DNA of 64,000 bases from Thermocoleostomius sinensis A174 (GTDB lineage: Bacteria; Cyanobacteriota; Cyanobacteriia; Elainellales; Elainellaceae): NCBI RefSeq assembly GCF_026802175.1, contig NZ_CP113797.1:5247026-5311025 (forward strand). The letters are read 5' to 3'. This document shows, one piece after another, positions 52,129-61,694 of the stretch. The notes beneath the pieces are model-generated. The model had not been told where the DNA came from and searched no databases. It saw nothing but the letters and a program-made list of their open reading frames with translations. A program made the translations under genes and the position numbers. Position 1 is the first letter of the stretch. Every line of letters begins with the position of its first letter.

Positions 52129-52434
52129 ATGAATGACACAGAGATTATCTCCAAATTTATAAAAGTTGAGCAGGGGGATGCTGAACTTAAGATCTTCGTC
52201 TGCCACATATCCTGGCCACATCCCCACGAGTCTGCATCTAATTGGGCAGTAGCTACTGCGCTTCCAATAAAATCCTCAACTAAGGAAATTGAGTCCAAGA
52301 TTTTGGGAGTTCTACAAGACAAGCGTTATTTTCAAGTTTGTCAGGAGTGCCAACAGCGAAACCCTTGTGGTTGGATGCATAATGATGGCACATGTCAAAG
52401 TTGCGCTGAGAGAAATCACGGCATTATCTACTAA
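52129..52434 (+). CDS. small hypothetical protein with Cys pairs
   Basis: This 101-residue product is soluble, with a C-terminal CQECQQRNPCGWMHNDGTCQSC that looks like a zinc ribbon (two CxxC pairs). It starts at ATG 52129 just after attC-like site 1 and is the first gene of a cassette that also holds the VapBC-type pair. No family is recognised. Confidence 0.62.
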   Translation: MNDTEIISKFIKVEQGDAELKIFVCHISWPHPHESASNWAVATALPIKSSTKEIESKILGVLQDKRYFQVCQECQQRNPCGWMHNDGTCQSCAERNHGIIY

Positions 52435-52448
52435 CGGATAGAGCAACT

Positions 52449-52709
52449 ATGAATATCACCCTAGAGCTACCTTCAGAGCTAGAACGTGAGCTAGCCAATG
52501 AAGCATCACAACTGAATCTACCTCTGGCAGAGTATATTCTGCGAGTTCTTTCCTTTCGCCCTTTTCTCCAAAATCCTCCCAAAACAGGGGTAGAACTTGT
52601 TACCTATTGGGAAAGCATTGGGGTGGTTAGTTCCCGGACTGATATCACTGACAGTCAGGAGTACGCACGCAGGTTACGCGACCAAGCTGAACACCGTGAG
52701 CGGGCTTAG
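52449..52709 (+). CDS. VapB-like antitoxin
   Basis: This 86-residue protein begins MNITLELPSELERELANEASQLNLPLAEYILRVLS, a ribbon-helix-helix-type DNA-binding start, with a charged C-terminus for toxin binding. It ends 7 bp before the PIN-domain gene, the typical antitoxin-toxin order. Confidence 0.75.
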   Translation: MNITLELPSELERELANEASQLNLPLAEYILRVLSFRPFLQNPPKTGVELVTYWESIGVVSSRTDITDSQEYARRLRDQAEHRERA

Positions 52710-52716
52710 GTAGCAA

Positions 52717-53097
52717 ATGTACATAGTCGATACTGATGTCATGATCGACATTCAGCGAGGTTACTCGCCCGCTCTAGCTTGGTTCGCCTCTCTCCCAGAA
52801 CTTCCAAGCATTCCTGGTTTTGTTGTGATGGAGTTGATTCAAGATGCTCAAGATAAGCAACAGGTGCGTAAGGTTCTACAGCTTGTTGCCCCGTTGCCGA
52901 TAGTGTGGACTACTGAAACTGACTGCGCCCGTGCCCTCTCTGATTTCACAGCCTATCACCTGTCTCACAAGGTCGGACTGATTGATGCCTTGCTTGCTGC
53001 TTGTGCCATTGGACGCAATGCAACTCTCTGTACTTTCAATGTGAAGCACTATCGAGTTATTCCTGGTTTGCGTCTGGAGCAACCCTATAGCCGCTGA
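52717..53097 (+). CDS. vapC: VapC-type PIN-domain toxin
   Basis: This 126-residue PIN protein has the conserved acidic residues in YIVDTDVMID, VVMELI and VGLIDALLAACA, followed by ATLCTFNVKHYRVIPGL. PIN toxins are Mg-dependent RNases. All catalytic acids are present, so it is probably active. The antitoxin gene precedes it directly. Confidence 0.9.
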   Translation: MYIVDTDVMIDIQRGYSPALAWFASLPELPSIPGFVVMELIQDAQDKQQVRKVLQLVAPLPIVWTTETDCARALSDFTAYHLSHKVGLIDALLAACAIGRNATLCTFNVKHYRVIPGLRLEQPYSR

Positions 53098-53100
53098 ACC

Positions 53101-53188
53101 GCCTAACACTGCGTTGGTGCGGATAGAACGGAGGTTATCAGTAGGAATTCGAGAATATCTGCCGCCGCACAACAGCACCATTATGCGG
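53101..53188 (+). repeat. attC-like site 2
   Basis: The left core GCCTAAC (53101-53107) starts right after the vapC stop. TGCGTTGGTGCGG on the left is largely complementary to CCGCACAACAGCA on the right. The right core reads ATTATGC instead of GTTRRRY, so this copy is degenerate. Confidence 0.5.
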
Positions 53189-53252
53189 CTCGATCCTTGG
53201 TGAGTTGGTTGCTTGAAGATTATCTGTTGGAGCTAATGAATCACCAAAATCT

Positions 53253-54068
53253 ATGATCTATCAGACTTACCACCCTAAATCACCCCTGTCGCGGTTCATA
53301 GAATTTTTTTGGATGAGGGAAGGCGATAATTTGTCGGTAGTGCAGACCCGGTTGCTGCCAATGGGGACAATGGAATTAGTGATCAATCTGGATGAGGATA
53401 GGATTCCACTATTCGATCGTCACAGTCGAATACAGTGTGGTAGTACCAATGGCACAATGATTTGTGGGACACACTCTGAAAACTTTATCATTCGCGACGC
53501 TGGCAAAATATCTGTGATAGGTGTGCATTTCAAACCAGGAGGAGGTGGAGCATTCTTTGAGCTACCTGCTGGCGAACTTTATAACGAAAGGATTTCTGTG
53601 AACGAGATATGGAAAACTCGTGCCGCAGAGTTGCGAGATCGCCTAGTGCAAGAATCTGCTCCAGAAACTCGCTTCTGGGTGTTGGAACAATTTTTGATGC
53701 AGATGTTGCGACCGATTAATTACCATCCTGCTGTCAATTTTGCATTGCAGCAATTGCAGCAATCTGCGAATTCAACCATTCGTTCCATCACTGAACAAAC
53801 CGGGTTCAGTGCTCGCCATTTCAACCAACTATTTCGAGATCAGGTTGGCATTACACCTAAGCTGTTTTGTCGGATTCAGCGATTTCAGAAAGTTTTGGAG
53901 ATGCTGTCAGTCAAAGCCCCTGTTGATTGGCTAGATATTGCTTTTACCTGTGGCTATTTTGACCAAGCACACTTAATTCATGACTTTCGAGCATTTGCAG
54001 ATTGTACGCCAACCGAATATCTAGATCAACGGGGCTTTCACCGCTGTCATGTCGTCCTGTCTGATTAA
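53253..54068 (+). CDS. AraC-family transcription regulator
   Basis: This 271-residue protein has an N-terminal sensor domain (PLSRFIEFFWMREGD, LLPMGTMELVINL, DAGKISVIGVHFKPGG, a DUF6597-like domain) and a C-terminal AraC DNA-binding domain with two HTH motifs (SITEQTGFSARHFNQLFRDQVG and DIAFTCGYFDQAHLIHDFRAF). The inducer is unknown. It opens the second cassette, with the SnoaL-like and Arr-type genes behind it. Confidence 0.87.
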   Translation: MIYQTYHPKSPLSRFIEFFWMREGDNLSVVQTRLLPMGTMELVINLDEDRIPLFDRHSRIQCGSTNGTMICGTHSENFIIRDAGKISVIGVHFKPGGGGAFFELPAGELYNERISVNEIWKTRAAELRDRLVQESAPETRFWVLEQFLMQMLRPINYHPAVNFALQQLQQSANSTIRSITEQTGFSARHFNQLFRDQVGITPKLFCRIQRFQKVLEMLSVKAPVDWLDIAFTCGYFDQAHLIHDFRAFADCTPTEYLDQRGFHRCHVVLSD

Positions 54069-54178
54069 GGTCAATTTTTTACAATCCGTTTGAGGAGAGA
54101 TTAGTTCATAATCAATAGCTGTCATGTCATAGAACTTCTTGAAGAAACATCTAGACAAAAATAAACACTCCTATTGCT

Positions 54179-54592
54179 ATGACTTTCGAAGAACTGCAAT
54201 CCAAGCTAGAAGACATTAACCACCTAGTTGCAACCTTTCAAACCTCGGTTGCATTGGAAAAATACTATGCCGAAGATATTGTGATGATTGAAGGTGACGG
54301 TACAGTCACTACAGGAAAAGAAGCCTGTCGCCAAGGGAGAGCCGTTTTTTTTAACGAGATGCTGGTTGAGTTTAGAGAGTCTAAGCTGATCAGTCAAGAT
54401 ATTGCAGTCTCAGCCGATCACACCTATGACTTCGTTGTAGTTTCCAATTGGTATAACGATTTCACGATCAGATATGGTGATCAAACCATTGACAACAAAA
54501 GCAATCAACTTTCGATTGGCTATTGGAAAGATGGTTTAGTTGTCAAAGAGAGTTATAACTATCCCGTGATTTCAATGCAGCCAACAGTATGA
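54179..54592 (+). CDS. SnoaL/NTF2-like protein
   Basis: This 137-residue protein has the layout of small NTF2-like folds: an N-terminal helix, then a beta sheet around YYAEDIVMIEGDGTVTTGKEACRQG and VVVSNWYNDFTIRYG, ending KESYNYPVI. The family includes isomerases and many proteins of unknown role. Its stop overlaps an ATG of the next ORF (ATGA), which suggests co-transcription with the Arr-type gene. Confidence 0.75.
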   Translation: MTFEELQSKLEDINHLVATFQTSVALEKYYAEDIVMIEGDGTVTTGKEACRQGRAVFFNEMLVEFRESKLISQDIAVSADHTYDFVVVSNWYNDFTIRYGDQTIDNKSNQLSIGYWKDGLVVKESYNYPVISMQPTV

Positions 54593-54603
54593 GGAACGAA
54601 CCT

Positions 54604-55296
54604 ATGGCAACCAACGACCTAAGTTCGCAGCAGTTCTACTACGGCACAAAAGCAAACCTGAATCCAGGAGATCTGATCGAGTCCTGCAATTCCCTGGCAA
54701 CCTATGTCTACCTCACTCCGACTTTGGATGCAGCCATCTGGGAGGCTGAACTGGCGAGCGGCGAAGGTCACGGCAGAGTCTACATTGTAGAGCCGATCGG
54801 TTCAATTGAAGATGCCCCCGAACTGACGGATCAGAAGGCTCCGAAGCACCTGTCGAGGTTATACCGCTCGCGGGAGCCGTTGCGGGTCATCGGTGAGGTA
54901 ACAAAGTGGACTCTTTATCATGGCACACGGGCAGACCTGAAATCGGGGGATTTGATCGAACCTGGCTATCACTCTAACTACGGTCAGCGGAAGAAGGCGA
55001 CCTACGTTTATCTGGCTGCCACCCTGGATGCGGCAATCTGGGGTGCAGAACTAGCCCTCGGCGAAGGACGCGAAAGGATCTACATCGTGGAACCGATTGG
55101 TTCGATCGAGGATGACCCCAATGTGACGGACAAGAAATTCCCCGGTAATCCAACAAAATCATACCGCTCGCGGGAGCCACTGCGGGTCACGGGCGAGGTC
55201 ATAGATTGGCAGGGACACTCCCCAGAAGCACTCAAGACCATGAAAGACAACCTTGAGCGACTGAAGCAACTGGGCATCGAGGCGACCGAAGACTGA
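54604..55296 (+). CDS. arr: rifampin ADP-ribosyltransferase (Arr) with a degenerate second copy
   Basis: ATG 54604 has GAGG 9 nt upstream. Residues about 102-230 are a complete Arr: LYHGTRADLKSGDLIEPGYHSNYG, TYVYLAATLDAAIWGAELALGEG, YIVEPIGSIEDDPNVTDKKFPGN, SYRSREPLRVTGEV. Residues about 11-99 are a second, shorter copy in which YHGT is YYGT, the SNYGQRKK loop is deleted and DDPN is DAPE, so key catalytic positions are lost. Arr inactivates rifampin with NAD and is a classic integron cassette gene. The tandem fusion is unusual. An ATG at 54589 is an alternative start. Confidence 0.87.
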   Translation: MATNDLSSQQFYYGTKANLNPGDLIESCNSLATYVYLTPTLDAAIWEAELASGEGHGRVYIVEPIGSIEDAPELTDQKAPKHLSRLYRSREPLRVIGEVTKWTLYHGTRADLKSGDLIEPGYHSNYGQRKKATYVYLAATLDAAIWGAELALGEGRERIYIVEPIGSIEDDPNVTDKKFPGNPTKSYRSREPLRVTGEVIDWQGHSPEALKTMKDNLERLKQLGIEATED

Positions 55297-55349
55297 GTAT
55301 TGTTACCCCAAAGGTGGTCAGTGATGAAGAGTTGAAGCATGTACATGCC

Positions 55350-55438
55350 GTATAACAATCCGCTTGCACACCAACTATATAGAGGTTTTTGGTTGAGTGC
55401 GAAAGGTTGCTAGCGTCGGGTGAAGCGGAACGTTAGCT
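55350..55438 (+). repeat. attC-like site 3
   Basis: The left half TAAC-AA-TCCGCTT (55353-55365) is complementary to the right half AAGCGGA-AC-GTTA (55422-55435). The right core GTTAGCT departs from GTTRRRY at one position. The site begins 54 bp after the Arr-type gene. Confidence 0.5.
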
Positions 55439-55528
55439 GGCTTTGCGTTATCTGTGGGAACAATGGTCTGAAAGCTTTCTGAGAAAAAGGAAGTTTTATA
55501 GTTGATTTAGGATTAAGAGTTTAGAGCA

Positions 55529-56167
55529 ATGGCTGCTGAATGGGACGGTATCACTAAATCGGAGGTGCTTCGGGACGATGAAGTTGTGATTCGTCATGCA
55601 CTTGCAGATGCCGCCAAGCAATATAACTGGAAGAAAACTCTTGAAATTCTTGATGAGCGTCCAGATTTGATCAATGTGACTCGTCCTGATGGGCAATCTC
55701 TATACACACCTCTCCATCAAGCTGCACATGGAAACGCGCCAGTAGAAGTGGTACAGAAAATGGTAGGCATGGGAGCATGGCGGACGTTACGGAATATCGC
55801 TGATGAAAGAGCGGTAGATATTGCAAAACGAAAAGGCTATCAGGGCTTGATTCAGTTGCTAGAGCCAGTCTACAAAACACATATTTCTCATACAACATTT
55901 CAAAAAATTCAACTCCATTTTCACGACATCATTCTCGATCGAGCAGATGATTGGGTTCAAAAATATAGGCTTAGACTTCCGGAGTTAGAACCATTGCTAG
56001 AAGTAGAGCAACCTCAAATGTGGTTTCCGATTCCTGACATGTATGGCGGATTTAGTTATTGGCTTGATGGTGAGGGGAAAAATGCAAAGTTGATTTCTGA
56101 GAGTTGGTGTCGTGTTGTCGGTGGACAGGGCAGCGTCATGAGATTACTAGTAAAGAGGGAAAGTTAG
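55529..56167 (+). CDS. ankyrin-repeat protein
   Basis: This 212-residue protein has at least two ankyrin repeats in residues 40-115 (WKKTLEILDERPDLIN, SLYTPLHQAAHGNAPVEVVQKMVGMGAW, ERAVDIAKRKGYQGLIQLLE) and a C-terminal region without a known domain (MYGGFSYWLDGEG, VVGGQGSVMRLLV). Small ankyrin proteins are frequent integron cassette products. It is the only gene between attC-like sites 3 and 4. Confidence 0.8.
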   Translation: MAAEWDGITKSEVLRDDEVVIRHALADAAKQYNWKKTLEILDERPDLINVTRPDGQSLYTPLHQAAHGNAPVEVVQKMVGMGAWRTLRNIADERAVDIAKRKGYQGLIQLLEPVYKTHISHTTFQKIQLHFHDIILDRADDWVQKYRLRLPELEPLLEVEQPQMWFPIPDMYGGFSYWLDGEGKNAKLISESWCRVVGGQGSVMRLLVKRES

Positions 56168-56206
56168 TTGATGAAGGCTTCGTTTAAGCTTACGGGTGTA
56201 GCCGCA

Positions 56207-56294
56207 ACCTAACAACCCCGCTGCACTGGAACGAAGTCAAGTTGTCGGGTAAGTTGCCAAAGTTATCTGCGGTCGGTGATTGGGGTCGTTAGAC
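56207..56294 (+). repeat. attC-like site 4
   Basis: This copy is the best. The left core ACCTAAC (56207-56213) fits RYYYAAC and the right core GTTAGAC (56288-56294) fits GTTRRRY. The complementarity extends inward (CTAACAACCCCG against TTGGGGTCGTTAG). Confidence 0.65.
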
Positions 56295-56582
56295 CGCAGG
56301 TCCTTGCTACCTCAACTGAATTGGGCACAGGCAAATGATTTAGCGTCGTCCATCTTGTTCCCTTTAGTGATCTGGTGTCAATTGCTAAAGTTAATTCAAC
56401 GTCGAGGTGAACTTGCGGTGCGATTTGACTTTGAAATTGTTCTCAAACGTCTACCTGATTGGGCTTATCGAGAATGCTGCAAGATCTGAGATATCTTAAA
56501 CCGTTGAACAACAACCCCTTGGTGCACCGTGCTGGTTTGAGGGAACTCTAGGCAATAGCCAGATTAGAGCCAATCAACTGAC

Positions 56583-59500
56583 ATGATGCCTTCAGAATTT
56601 TTCCCACCGGATGGTTCACACGAGCAATCTGGAATGTTTTATGGTCATTGGAATCATCAACCTCAAGATAGCTGTTTTCTAAATCTACTTCACAAAATTC
56701 GCGAGGCGGCACCCCTTGATTCCATTCTGCAAGCCGCAGTTATCGATGCTCGCCAACGTCTGCAAGCCGATCGGGTGACCGTTTTTCGGTGTCGCTCACA
56801 GATGCATCTGGACGATGAGTGCGTTGCAGAAGCTGTGCTGCCAGAGTCCACTCCTCTACAGACACAGGCTAGTCTAACCGTTCCCTTGTTCTATGCCAAG
56901 CAACAATGGGGCGTGCTTTGTGTCCACCAATGTACTCGATCGCGTCAGTGGCAACCTGACGAAGTCAGTTTCGTTCAGCACGTTGCGTTGCATTTGGAAA
57001 TTGCCATTCAACAAACCGAGGGCCTCGCACAAACTCGCCAGCAAACGCAAGGCTTACTAAAGCGATACGCTGAACAAGTCACAGATTTATACAATAATGC
57101 TCCTTGTGGTTATCACTCGATCGATGAAGAGGGCTTTTTCATTCAAATTAATGAAACTGAATTGACGTGGTTAGGATACAGCCGCGAATCCATCATTGGC
57201 AAAGTAAAATTCTCGGACTTATTAACAATCGAAAGTCGTGAACTGTTTGAACGAGATTTTTTAGTCTTTAAGCAGCGCGGTTTTGTTCAAGATCTAGATT
57301 TAGAGATGATTCGCATCGATGGCACAATCCTTCCTGTATTACTTCGTGCAACGGCCGTAAAAGATCCGCAAGGACGTTATTTGATGAGCCGATCGACTGT
57401 CTATAATATGACCAACCGCAGGCAGGCAGAAAAAGAAGTTAAACAACAACAGTGGTTACTGCGATCAATTCTGGATAATATTCCGCACCGAGTTTGGTTC
57501 AAGGATGAAGTTGGAACCTATATAGCCATTAATCAAGCCCATAGCTTAGCAATTGGGCTGGCACCCGAACAATTAATTGGCAAAACAGAATTCGAGATCT
57601 GGTCTTATGACGAAGCAGAAGTATTTCGCCAAGAAGATTTGCGCGTGATGGAAGCAGGACAAAGCATTGCATTTGAAGAACAGGTGACGTTGCCAGATGG
57701 AACCGAAAGTTGGTTTACCACCATTAAAACACCCGTATACAATCATTTGGGAATGCTGATTGGTGTTACGGGAATTTCAATGGACATAACTGATCGCAAA
57801 CGGGTTGAACAACAACTGCAAGCATCTCGAATTTTTTTAGATGCCGTACTGAACGGCACATCTGATCCAATTTTTGTTAAAAATGAAGATTATTGTTGGG
57901 TGCAATTTAATGATGCATTTTGTACCTTTATGGGAGCCACGCGAGAAGAACTGCTAGGAAAGACTGATTATGATTTGTATGCACCTGAACAAGCCGATCG
58001 CTATCGAAAACAAGATCATAGTGTATTAGCAACAGGTATTGAATGTATTACTGAAGAAGCAATTTTCAATGATGAAGAAACCCATTTTATCGCTGTTAAA
58101 AAAACCTATTTTGAGGATGCTACGGCCAATAAGTTTTTGGTAGGTACAATACATGACATCACTAATCAAAAGCGGGCAGAAGCCGAAATTCGCCGTCAAC
58201 AACATTTGCTACGAGCCATTCTTGATAACATTCCTCATCGCATTTGGTTTAAAGATCGAGAAGGTAAACATCAGGTAGTGAATCAGTCCTTTAGCCGTGC
58301 TGTTGGTATGGAGATAGGTGCAATTTTAGGCAACACCGATCGAGCCATTTGGCCATCAGTCGAAGCAGAAACATTTATCCAAGAAGATCAACAGGTTATG
58401 CAAACAGAGCAACCTGTTGTATATGAAGAACGAGTTCCCATTACTGAAGGACTCCGCTGGTTTGTCACAACCAAAGCACCTGTATATGATGAAGCCGGAT
58501 TGGTAATTGGAACGACAGGAATTTCAATGGATATTACCGATCGTAAACTTGCTGAATTGACAGTGCAGGAAGCAAAACAAAGTTTAGAATACCGAGTTAA
58601 AGAACGCACCATTGAGTTGCAGCAAACCGTATCTCAGTTACAACAGGAAATTAGCGATCGCCAGAAAGCAGAACAAGCCTTGTTGCTCTATAAGTATGCA
58701 GTGAATAGTTCCAGTGATGCCATTGGCTTTGCAACCTCAACTGGTCATCACTTTTATCAAAATCTTGCTTTCTCTCAACTATTTGGGTGTGAGACCGTAG
58801 AAGGGTTCAATGAACTGGGTGGTATCGCTGTCTTACACACCCAACCTGAGATGGCACAAACAATGTTTCAGCAGATGATGAAGGGGCAATCGTGGATTGC
58901 AGAGACCGAGTTTCAAGCGCGTACAGGTCGTTGCTTTCAGGGATTGCTGCGTATCGATGCAATTCGCAATCAAACAGGTGAAGTTTTAGGACTGGTGGTA
59001 TCCATTACAGACATTAGCGAGCGCAAACAAGCCGAAGTGGCGCTTATAAAAGAACGAGAATTTTTGAAAGCGTTGTTAAATCACTTTGAAGATGGCATTG
59101 TGGCGTGTGATGAAAATGGCATCTTAACGCTCTTTAACCGAGCCACACGCGAGTTTCATGGATTGCCAGAGCAAGCACTACCAGCCGAAGAATGGGCGAA
59201 CCATTTCGACTTATTTCGTGAAGATGGCATCACGCGAATGCAGGTTGAGGAGATTCCTTTGTTCCGCGCGTTTCAGGGTGAAATTGTTAAAAACGTGGAA
59301 ATGATGATTGTGCCGAAACAGGGCAAATGCCGAACGCTGCTAGCCAGTGGACAAGCATTTTTTGACGGGCAGGGGAAGAAGCTAGGAGCAGTTGTAGTGA
59401 TGCACGATATTACCGATCGCAAACAAGCCGAAGCGGCGCTACTGCAATCGGAAATGCAGCTACGAGAAAAGGCTGAGCGAGAGCAATTGCTTAACCAACT

Positions 59501-60986
59501 GACAAAACAAATTCGGAGTTCGCTCGATGTAAATCGAATTTTGGCAACAGCCGTAGAAATGATTCGAGAGTTTTTAGATATCGATCGTTGTCTATTTATT
59601 TGGTATCGTTTAGATGAAGAAGAACCCTATTGGGAAATCATTCAAGAAGCTAAGAAAGCAGAAATGGTGAGCATGATTGGCTCACGTATTTCTACAAGCG
59701 AAAACGCTTTGATTACTCAAAAAGGAATCGATCGAGAATTACTATGTGTTGATGATATTACTAAATTAGTGGAAGCAAGTGAAATAGAAACATGTCCAGC
59801 ACAAGCCTGGGTGGATTTATCCCTTCGACATTTTTCTTTGCAAAACTATCGGGCAATCTTAAAGCTCCCAGTTCACACCCAATCAGGAGAGGTAGGCTTG
59901 GTTAGTTGTTCTCATTCACAACCTCGTCGGTGGCAGGACAGTGAAGTTGAATTGTTGCAAGCGGTAGCCGATAGTTTAGCCATCGCAATCGATCAAGCAG
60001 AACTGTATAAACAGAGTCGTTTGTCTGGGGAAATGGCGCAACGGCAAGCTGAGCGCCTTGAACAAACGCTGGAAGAATTGCAACGTACTCAGTCTCAAAT
60101 GATACAGAGTGAGAAAATGTCAAGTTTGGGGCAATTGGTGGCAGGGGTGGCGCACGAAATTAATAATCCGGTTAATTTTATTTACGGAAACCTCAGCCAC
60201 GCGAATGACTATACACAGGATTTAATTCGATTAATTCAACTCTATCAACAATACTACCCCGACGCCAATGTTGAAATTCTGCAAGAAGCGGATGCGATCG
60301 ATCTGGATTTTCTGGTTGAAGATTTGCCCAAGCTGCTGTCTTCGATGAGAGTAGGAGCTGAACGCATTCAACAAATTGTGGCGTCATTACGAACCTTTTC
60401 TCGAATGGATGAAGCCGAATTCAAAGCGGTTGATTTGCACGAAGGCATCGACAGCACGCTGATGATTTTACAAAATCGCCTCAAAGCACGTTCAGTACGA
60501 ACACCCGAGATAGAATACTATCGCCCAACGATTGAAGTGATCAAAGAATATAGTGATTTACCCCCTGTGGAATGCTATGCTGGACAACTCAATCAAGTAT
60601 TCATGAATATTTTGAGTAACGCCATTGATGCGATCGAAGATGGAATAGAACAATTAGCTTTGAATACTGCTAGGTCAAAGCCTTTGGCTACACTAGCTGC
60701 TCAGACTGAGATTGACACTGGCTACTCCATTCGGATTTGTACGGAAGCGTTAGATGGCGATCGCATCGTGATTCGGATTGCGGACAATGGCCCTGGAATG
60801 CCAGAAGCGGTCAGGCAGCGATTGTTTGACCCCTTTTTCACGACAAAGCCTGTTGGTAAAGGCACAGGAATGGGCATGTCGATTAGCTATCAAATTGTCA
60901 CAGAAAAACATGGGGGAACGTTAAGGTGTGTCTCTGCACCTGGACAAGGCGCAGAGTTTATTATTGAAATTCCTATGCATCAGTGA
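56583..60986 (+). CDS. multi-PAS/GAF sensor histidine kinase
   Basis: This 1467-residue soluble kinase has an N-terminal GAF (about 25-150), PAS1 (175-280), three PAS/PAC units with near-repeat sequence (VRQEDLRVMEAGQSIAFEEQ, TGISMDITDRK; about 295-670), two more PAS domains (about 700-945), a second GAF (about 960-1145), a coiled segment and a HisKA/HATPase core. The acceptor His1191 is in GVAHEINNP; NAIDAIED, DNGPGMP and GTGMGMSIS are N, G1 and G2 boxes. Cyanobacterial GAFs may bind bilins. Here the GAFs show no clear bilin Cys in a Cys-His context. No response regulator is adjacent. Confidence 0.92.
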   Translation: MMPSEFFPPDGSHEQSGMFYGHWNHQPQDSCFLNLLHKIREAAPLDSILQAAVIDARQRLQADRVTVFRCRSQMHLDDECVAEAVLPESTPLQTQASLTVPLFYAKQQWGVLCVHQCTRSRQWQPDEVSFVQHVALHLEIAIQQTEGLAQTRQQTQGLLKRYAEQVTDLYNNAPCGYHSIDEEGFFIQINETELTWLGYSRESIIGKVKFSDLLTIESRELFERDFLVFKQRGFVQDLDLEMIRIDGTILPVLLRATAVKDPQGRYLMSRSTVYNMTNRRQAEKEVKQQQWLLRSILDNIPHRVWFKDEVGTYIAINQAHSLAIGLAPEQLIGKTEFEIWSYDEAEVFRQEDLRVMEAGQSIAFEEQVTLPDGTESWFTTIKTPVYNHLGMLIGVTGISMDITDRKRVEQQLQASRIFLDAVLNGTSDPIFVKNEDYCWVQFNDAFCTFMGATREELLGKTDYDLYAPEQADRYRKQDHSVLATGIECITEEAIFNDEETHFIAVKKTYFEDATANKFLVGTIHDITNQKRAEAEIRRQQHLLRAILDNIPHRIWFKDREGKHQVVNQSFSRAVGMEIGAILGNTDRAIWPSVEAETFIQEDQQVMQTEQPVVYEERVPITEGLRWFVTTKAPVYDEAGLVIGTTGISMDITDRKLAELTVQEAKQSLEYRVKERTIELQQTVSQLQQEISDRQKAEQALLLYKYAVNSSSDAIGFATSTGHHFYQNLAFSQLFGCETVEGFNELGGIAVLHTQPEMAQTMFQQMMKGQSWIAETEFQARTGRCFQGLLRIDAIRNQTGEVLGLVVSITDISERKQAEVALIKEREFLKALLNHFEDGIVACDENGILTLFNRATREFHGLPEQALPAEEWANHFDLFREDGITRMQVEEIPLFRAFQGEIVKNVEMMIVPKQGKCRTLLASGQAFFDGQGKKLGAVVVMHDITDRKQAEAALLQSEMQLREKAEREQLLNQLTKQIRSSLDVNRILATAVEMIREFLDIDRCLFIWYRLDEEEPYWEIIQEAKKAEMVSMIGSRISTSENALITQKGIDRELLCVDDITKLVEASEIETCPAQAWVDLSLRHFSLQNYRAILKLPVHTQSGEVGLVSCSHSQPRRWQDSEVELLQAVADSLAIAIDQAELYKQSRLSGEMAQRQAERLEQTLEELQRTQSQMIQSEKMSSLGQLVAGVAHEINNPVNFIYGNLSHANDYTQDLIRLIQLYQQYYPDANVEILQEADAIDLDFLVEDLPKLLSSMRVGAERIQQIVASLRTFSRMDEAEFKAVDLHEGIDSTLMILQNRLKARSVRTPEIEYYRPTIEVIKEYSDLPPVECYAGQLNQVFMNILSNAIDAIEDGIEQLALNTARSKPLATLAAQTEIDTGYSIRICTEALDGDRIVIRIADNGPGMPEAVRQRLFDPFFTTKPVGKGTGMGMSISYQIVTEKHGGTLRCVSAPGQGAEFIIEIPMHQ

Positions 60987-61051
60987 TATCGTCATTTTCA
61001 CTGTCACCCTGTATTCAGGCAAAGACCACTCCATCAAGTTGGCAAACTGGC

Positions 61052-61450
61052 TCATTCGTCCGCAGATTGACCATCACGTCGTCCTAACTCATAGACACCG
61101 CAACCGATGCAGGCAATGATGCCCATACTGATAGTCCAACTGCGCCCCAGACCCACATCTATCAGCCAATTGCATCCTGCCCCTACAATCAGAAATGGCA
61201 CAATGCTGAGCAGAGAAGCCAAAAACGCAGTTTGAGATTCTCGGGCATTACGTGTTCGTTCAAACTCGGCGGTTGAGGTATGAAGCGATCGCTCAGCAAC
61301 CTTGAGCCACTGGGTTAATTGTTCTATCACCCAGTCACTAGCTGGAAAGAACCCCAAATATAATGCCAGCGACCATAATGTTAGCCCCGACAGCCAAGTG
61401 GCATCCAGGTTCGATCGTAGAGAGAGTAGATCGGTCAGCAGAGTAGTCAT
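61052..61450 (-). CDS. small membrane protein of unknown function
   Basis: ATG 61450 gives 132 residues with three membrane segments (LTLWSLALYLGFFPASDW, AFLASLLSIVPFLIVGAGC, ISMGIIACIGCGVYEL) and an amphipathic middle. The frame is open up to 61561, but that part lies over a terminator (61547-61570) and is not used. No family is recognised. Confidence 0.65.
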   Translation of the reverse strand: MTTLLTDLLSLRSNLDATWLSGLTLWSLALYLGFFPASDWVIEQLTQWLKVAERSLHTSTAEFERTRNARESQTAFLASLLSIVPFLIVGAGCNWLIDVGLGRSWTISMGIIACIGCGVYELGRRDGQSADE

Positions 61451-61546
61451 GATTACAGGAAGTATCCAAACGATATGAGCCAAGAAATTTAAGGAATATG
61501 AACAATAGTATAGAGTCGTTAAGCGATTTAATCTAAACTTTGAGCT

Positions 61547-61570
61547 AAAAAAAGTCCTCATCGGAGGACT
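61547..61570 (-). terminator. rho-independent terminator after the Nif11-type gene
   Basis: AGTCCTC (61553-61559) pairs perfectly with GAGGACT (61564-61570). On the minus strand a run of seven T follows. It ends minus-strand transcripts from the gene at 61695-61985. Confidence 0.85.
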
Positions 61571-61694
61571 GAAGCAAAATTACAGGACAGTGGAGACATG
61601 ACGGCAGCCGATGGTAGAAGGACAAGCCAATACCATGAACCGTCATAAGAGCGATAAGTCAATCACGAGACCAGACTAACTCTAGAGCGCTGCT

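Noticed and set aside
56280..56489. ORF starting inside attC-like site 4
   Set aside because: Its TTG start lies in the recombination site and no family is visible; it might be a remnant of a former cassette, but I cannot support it as a gene.
51118..56583. Integron integrase or transposase for the cassette region
   Set aside because: No ORF in the window has tyrosine recombinase or transposase motifs; the array, if real, lacks its integrase here.
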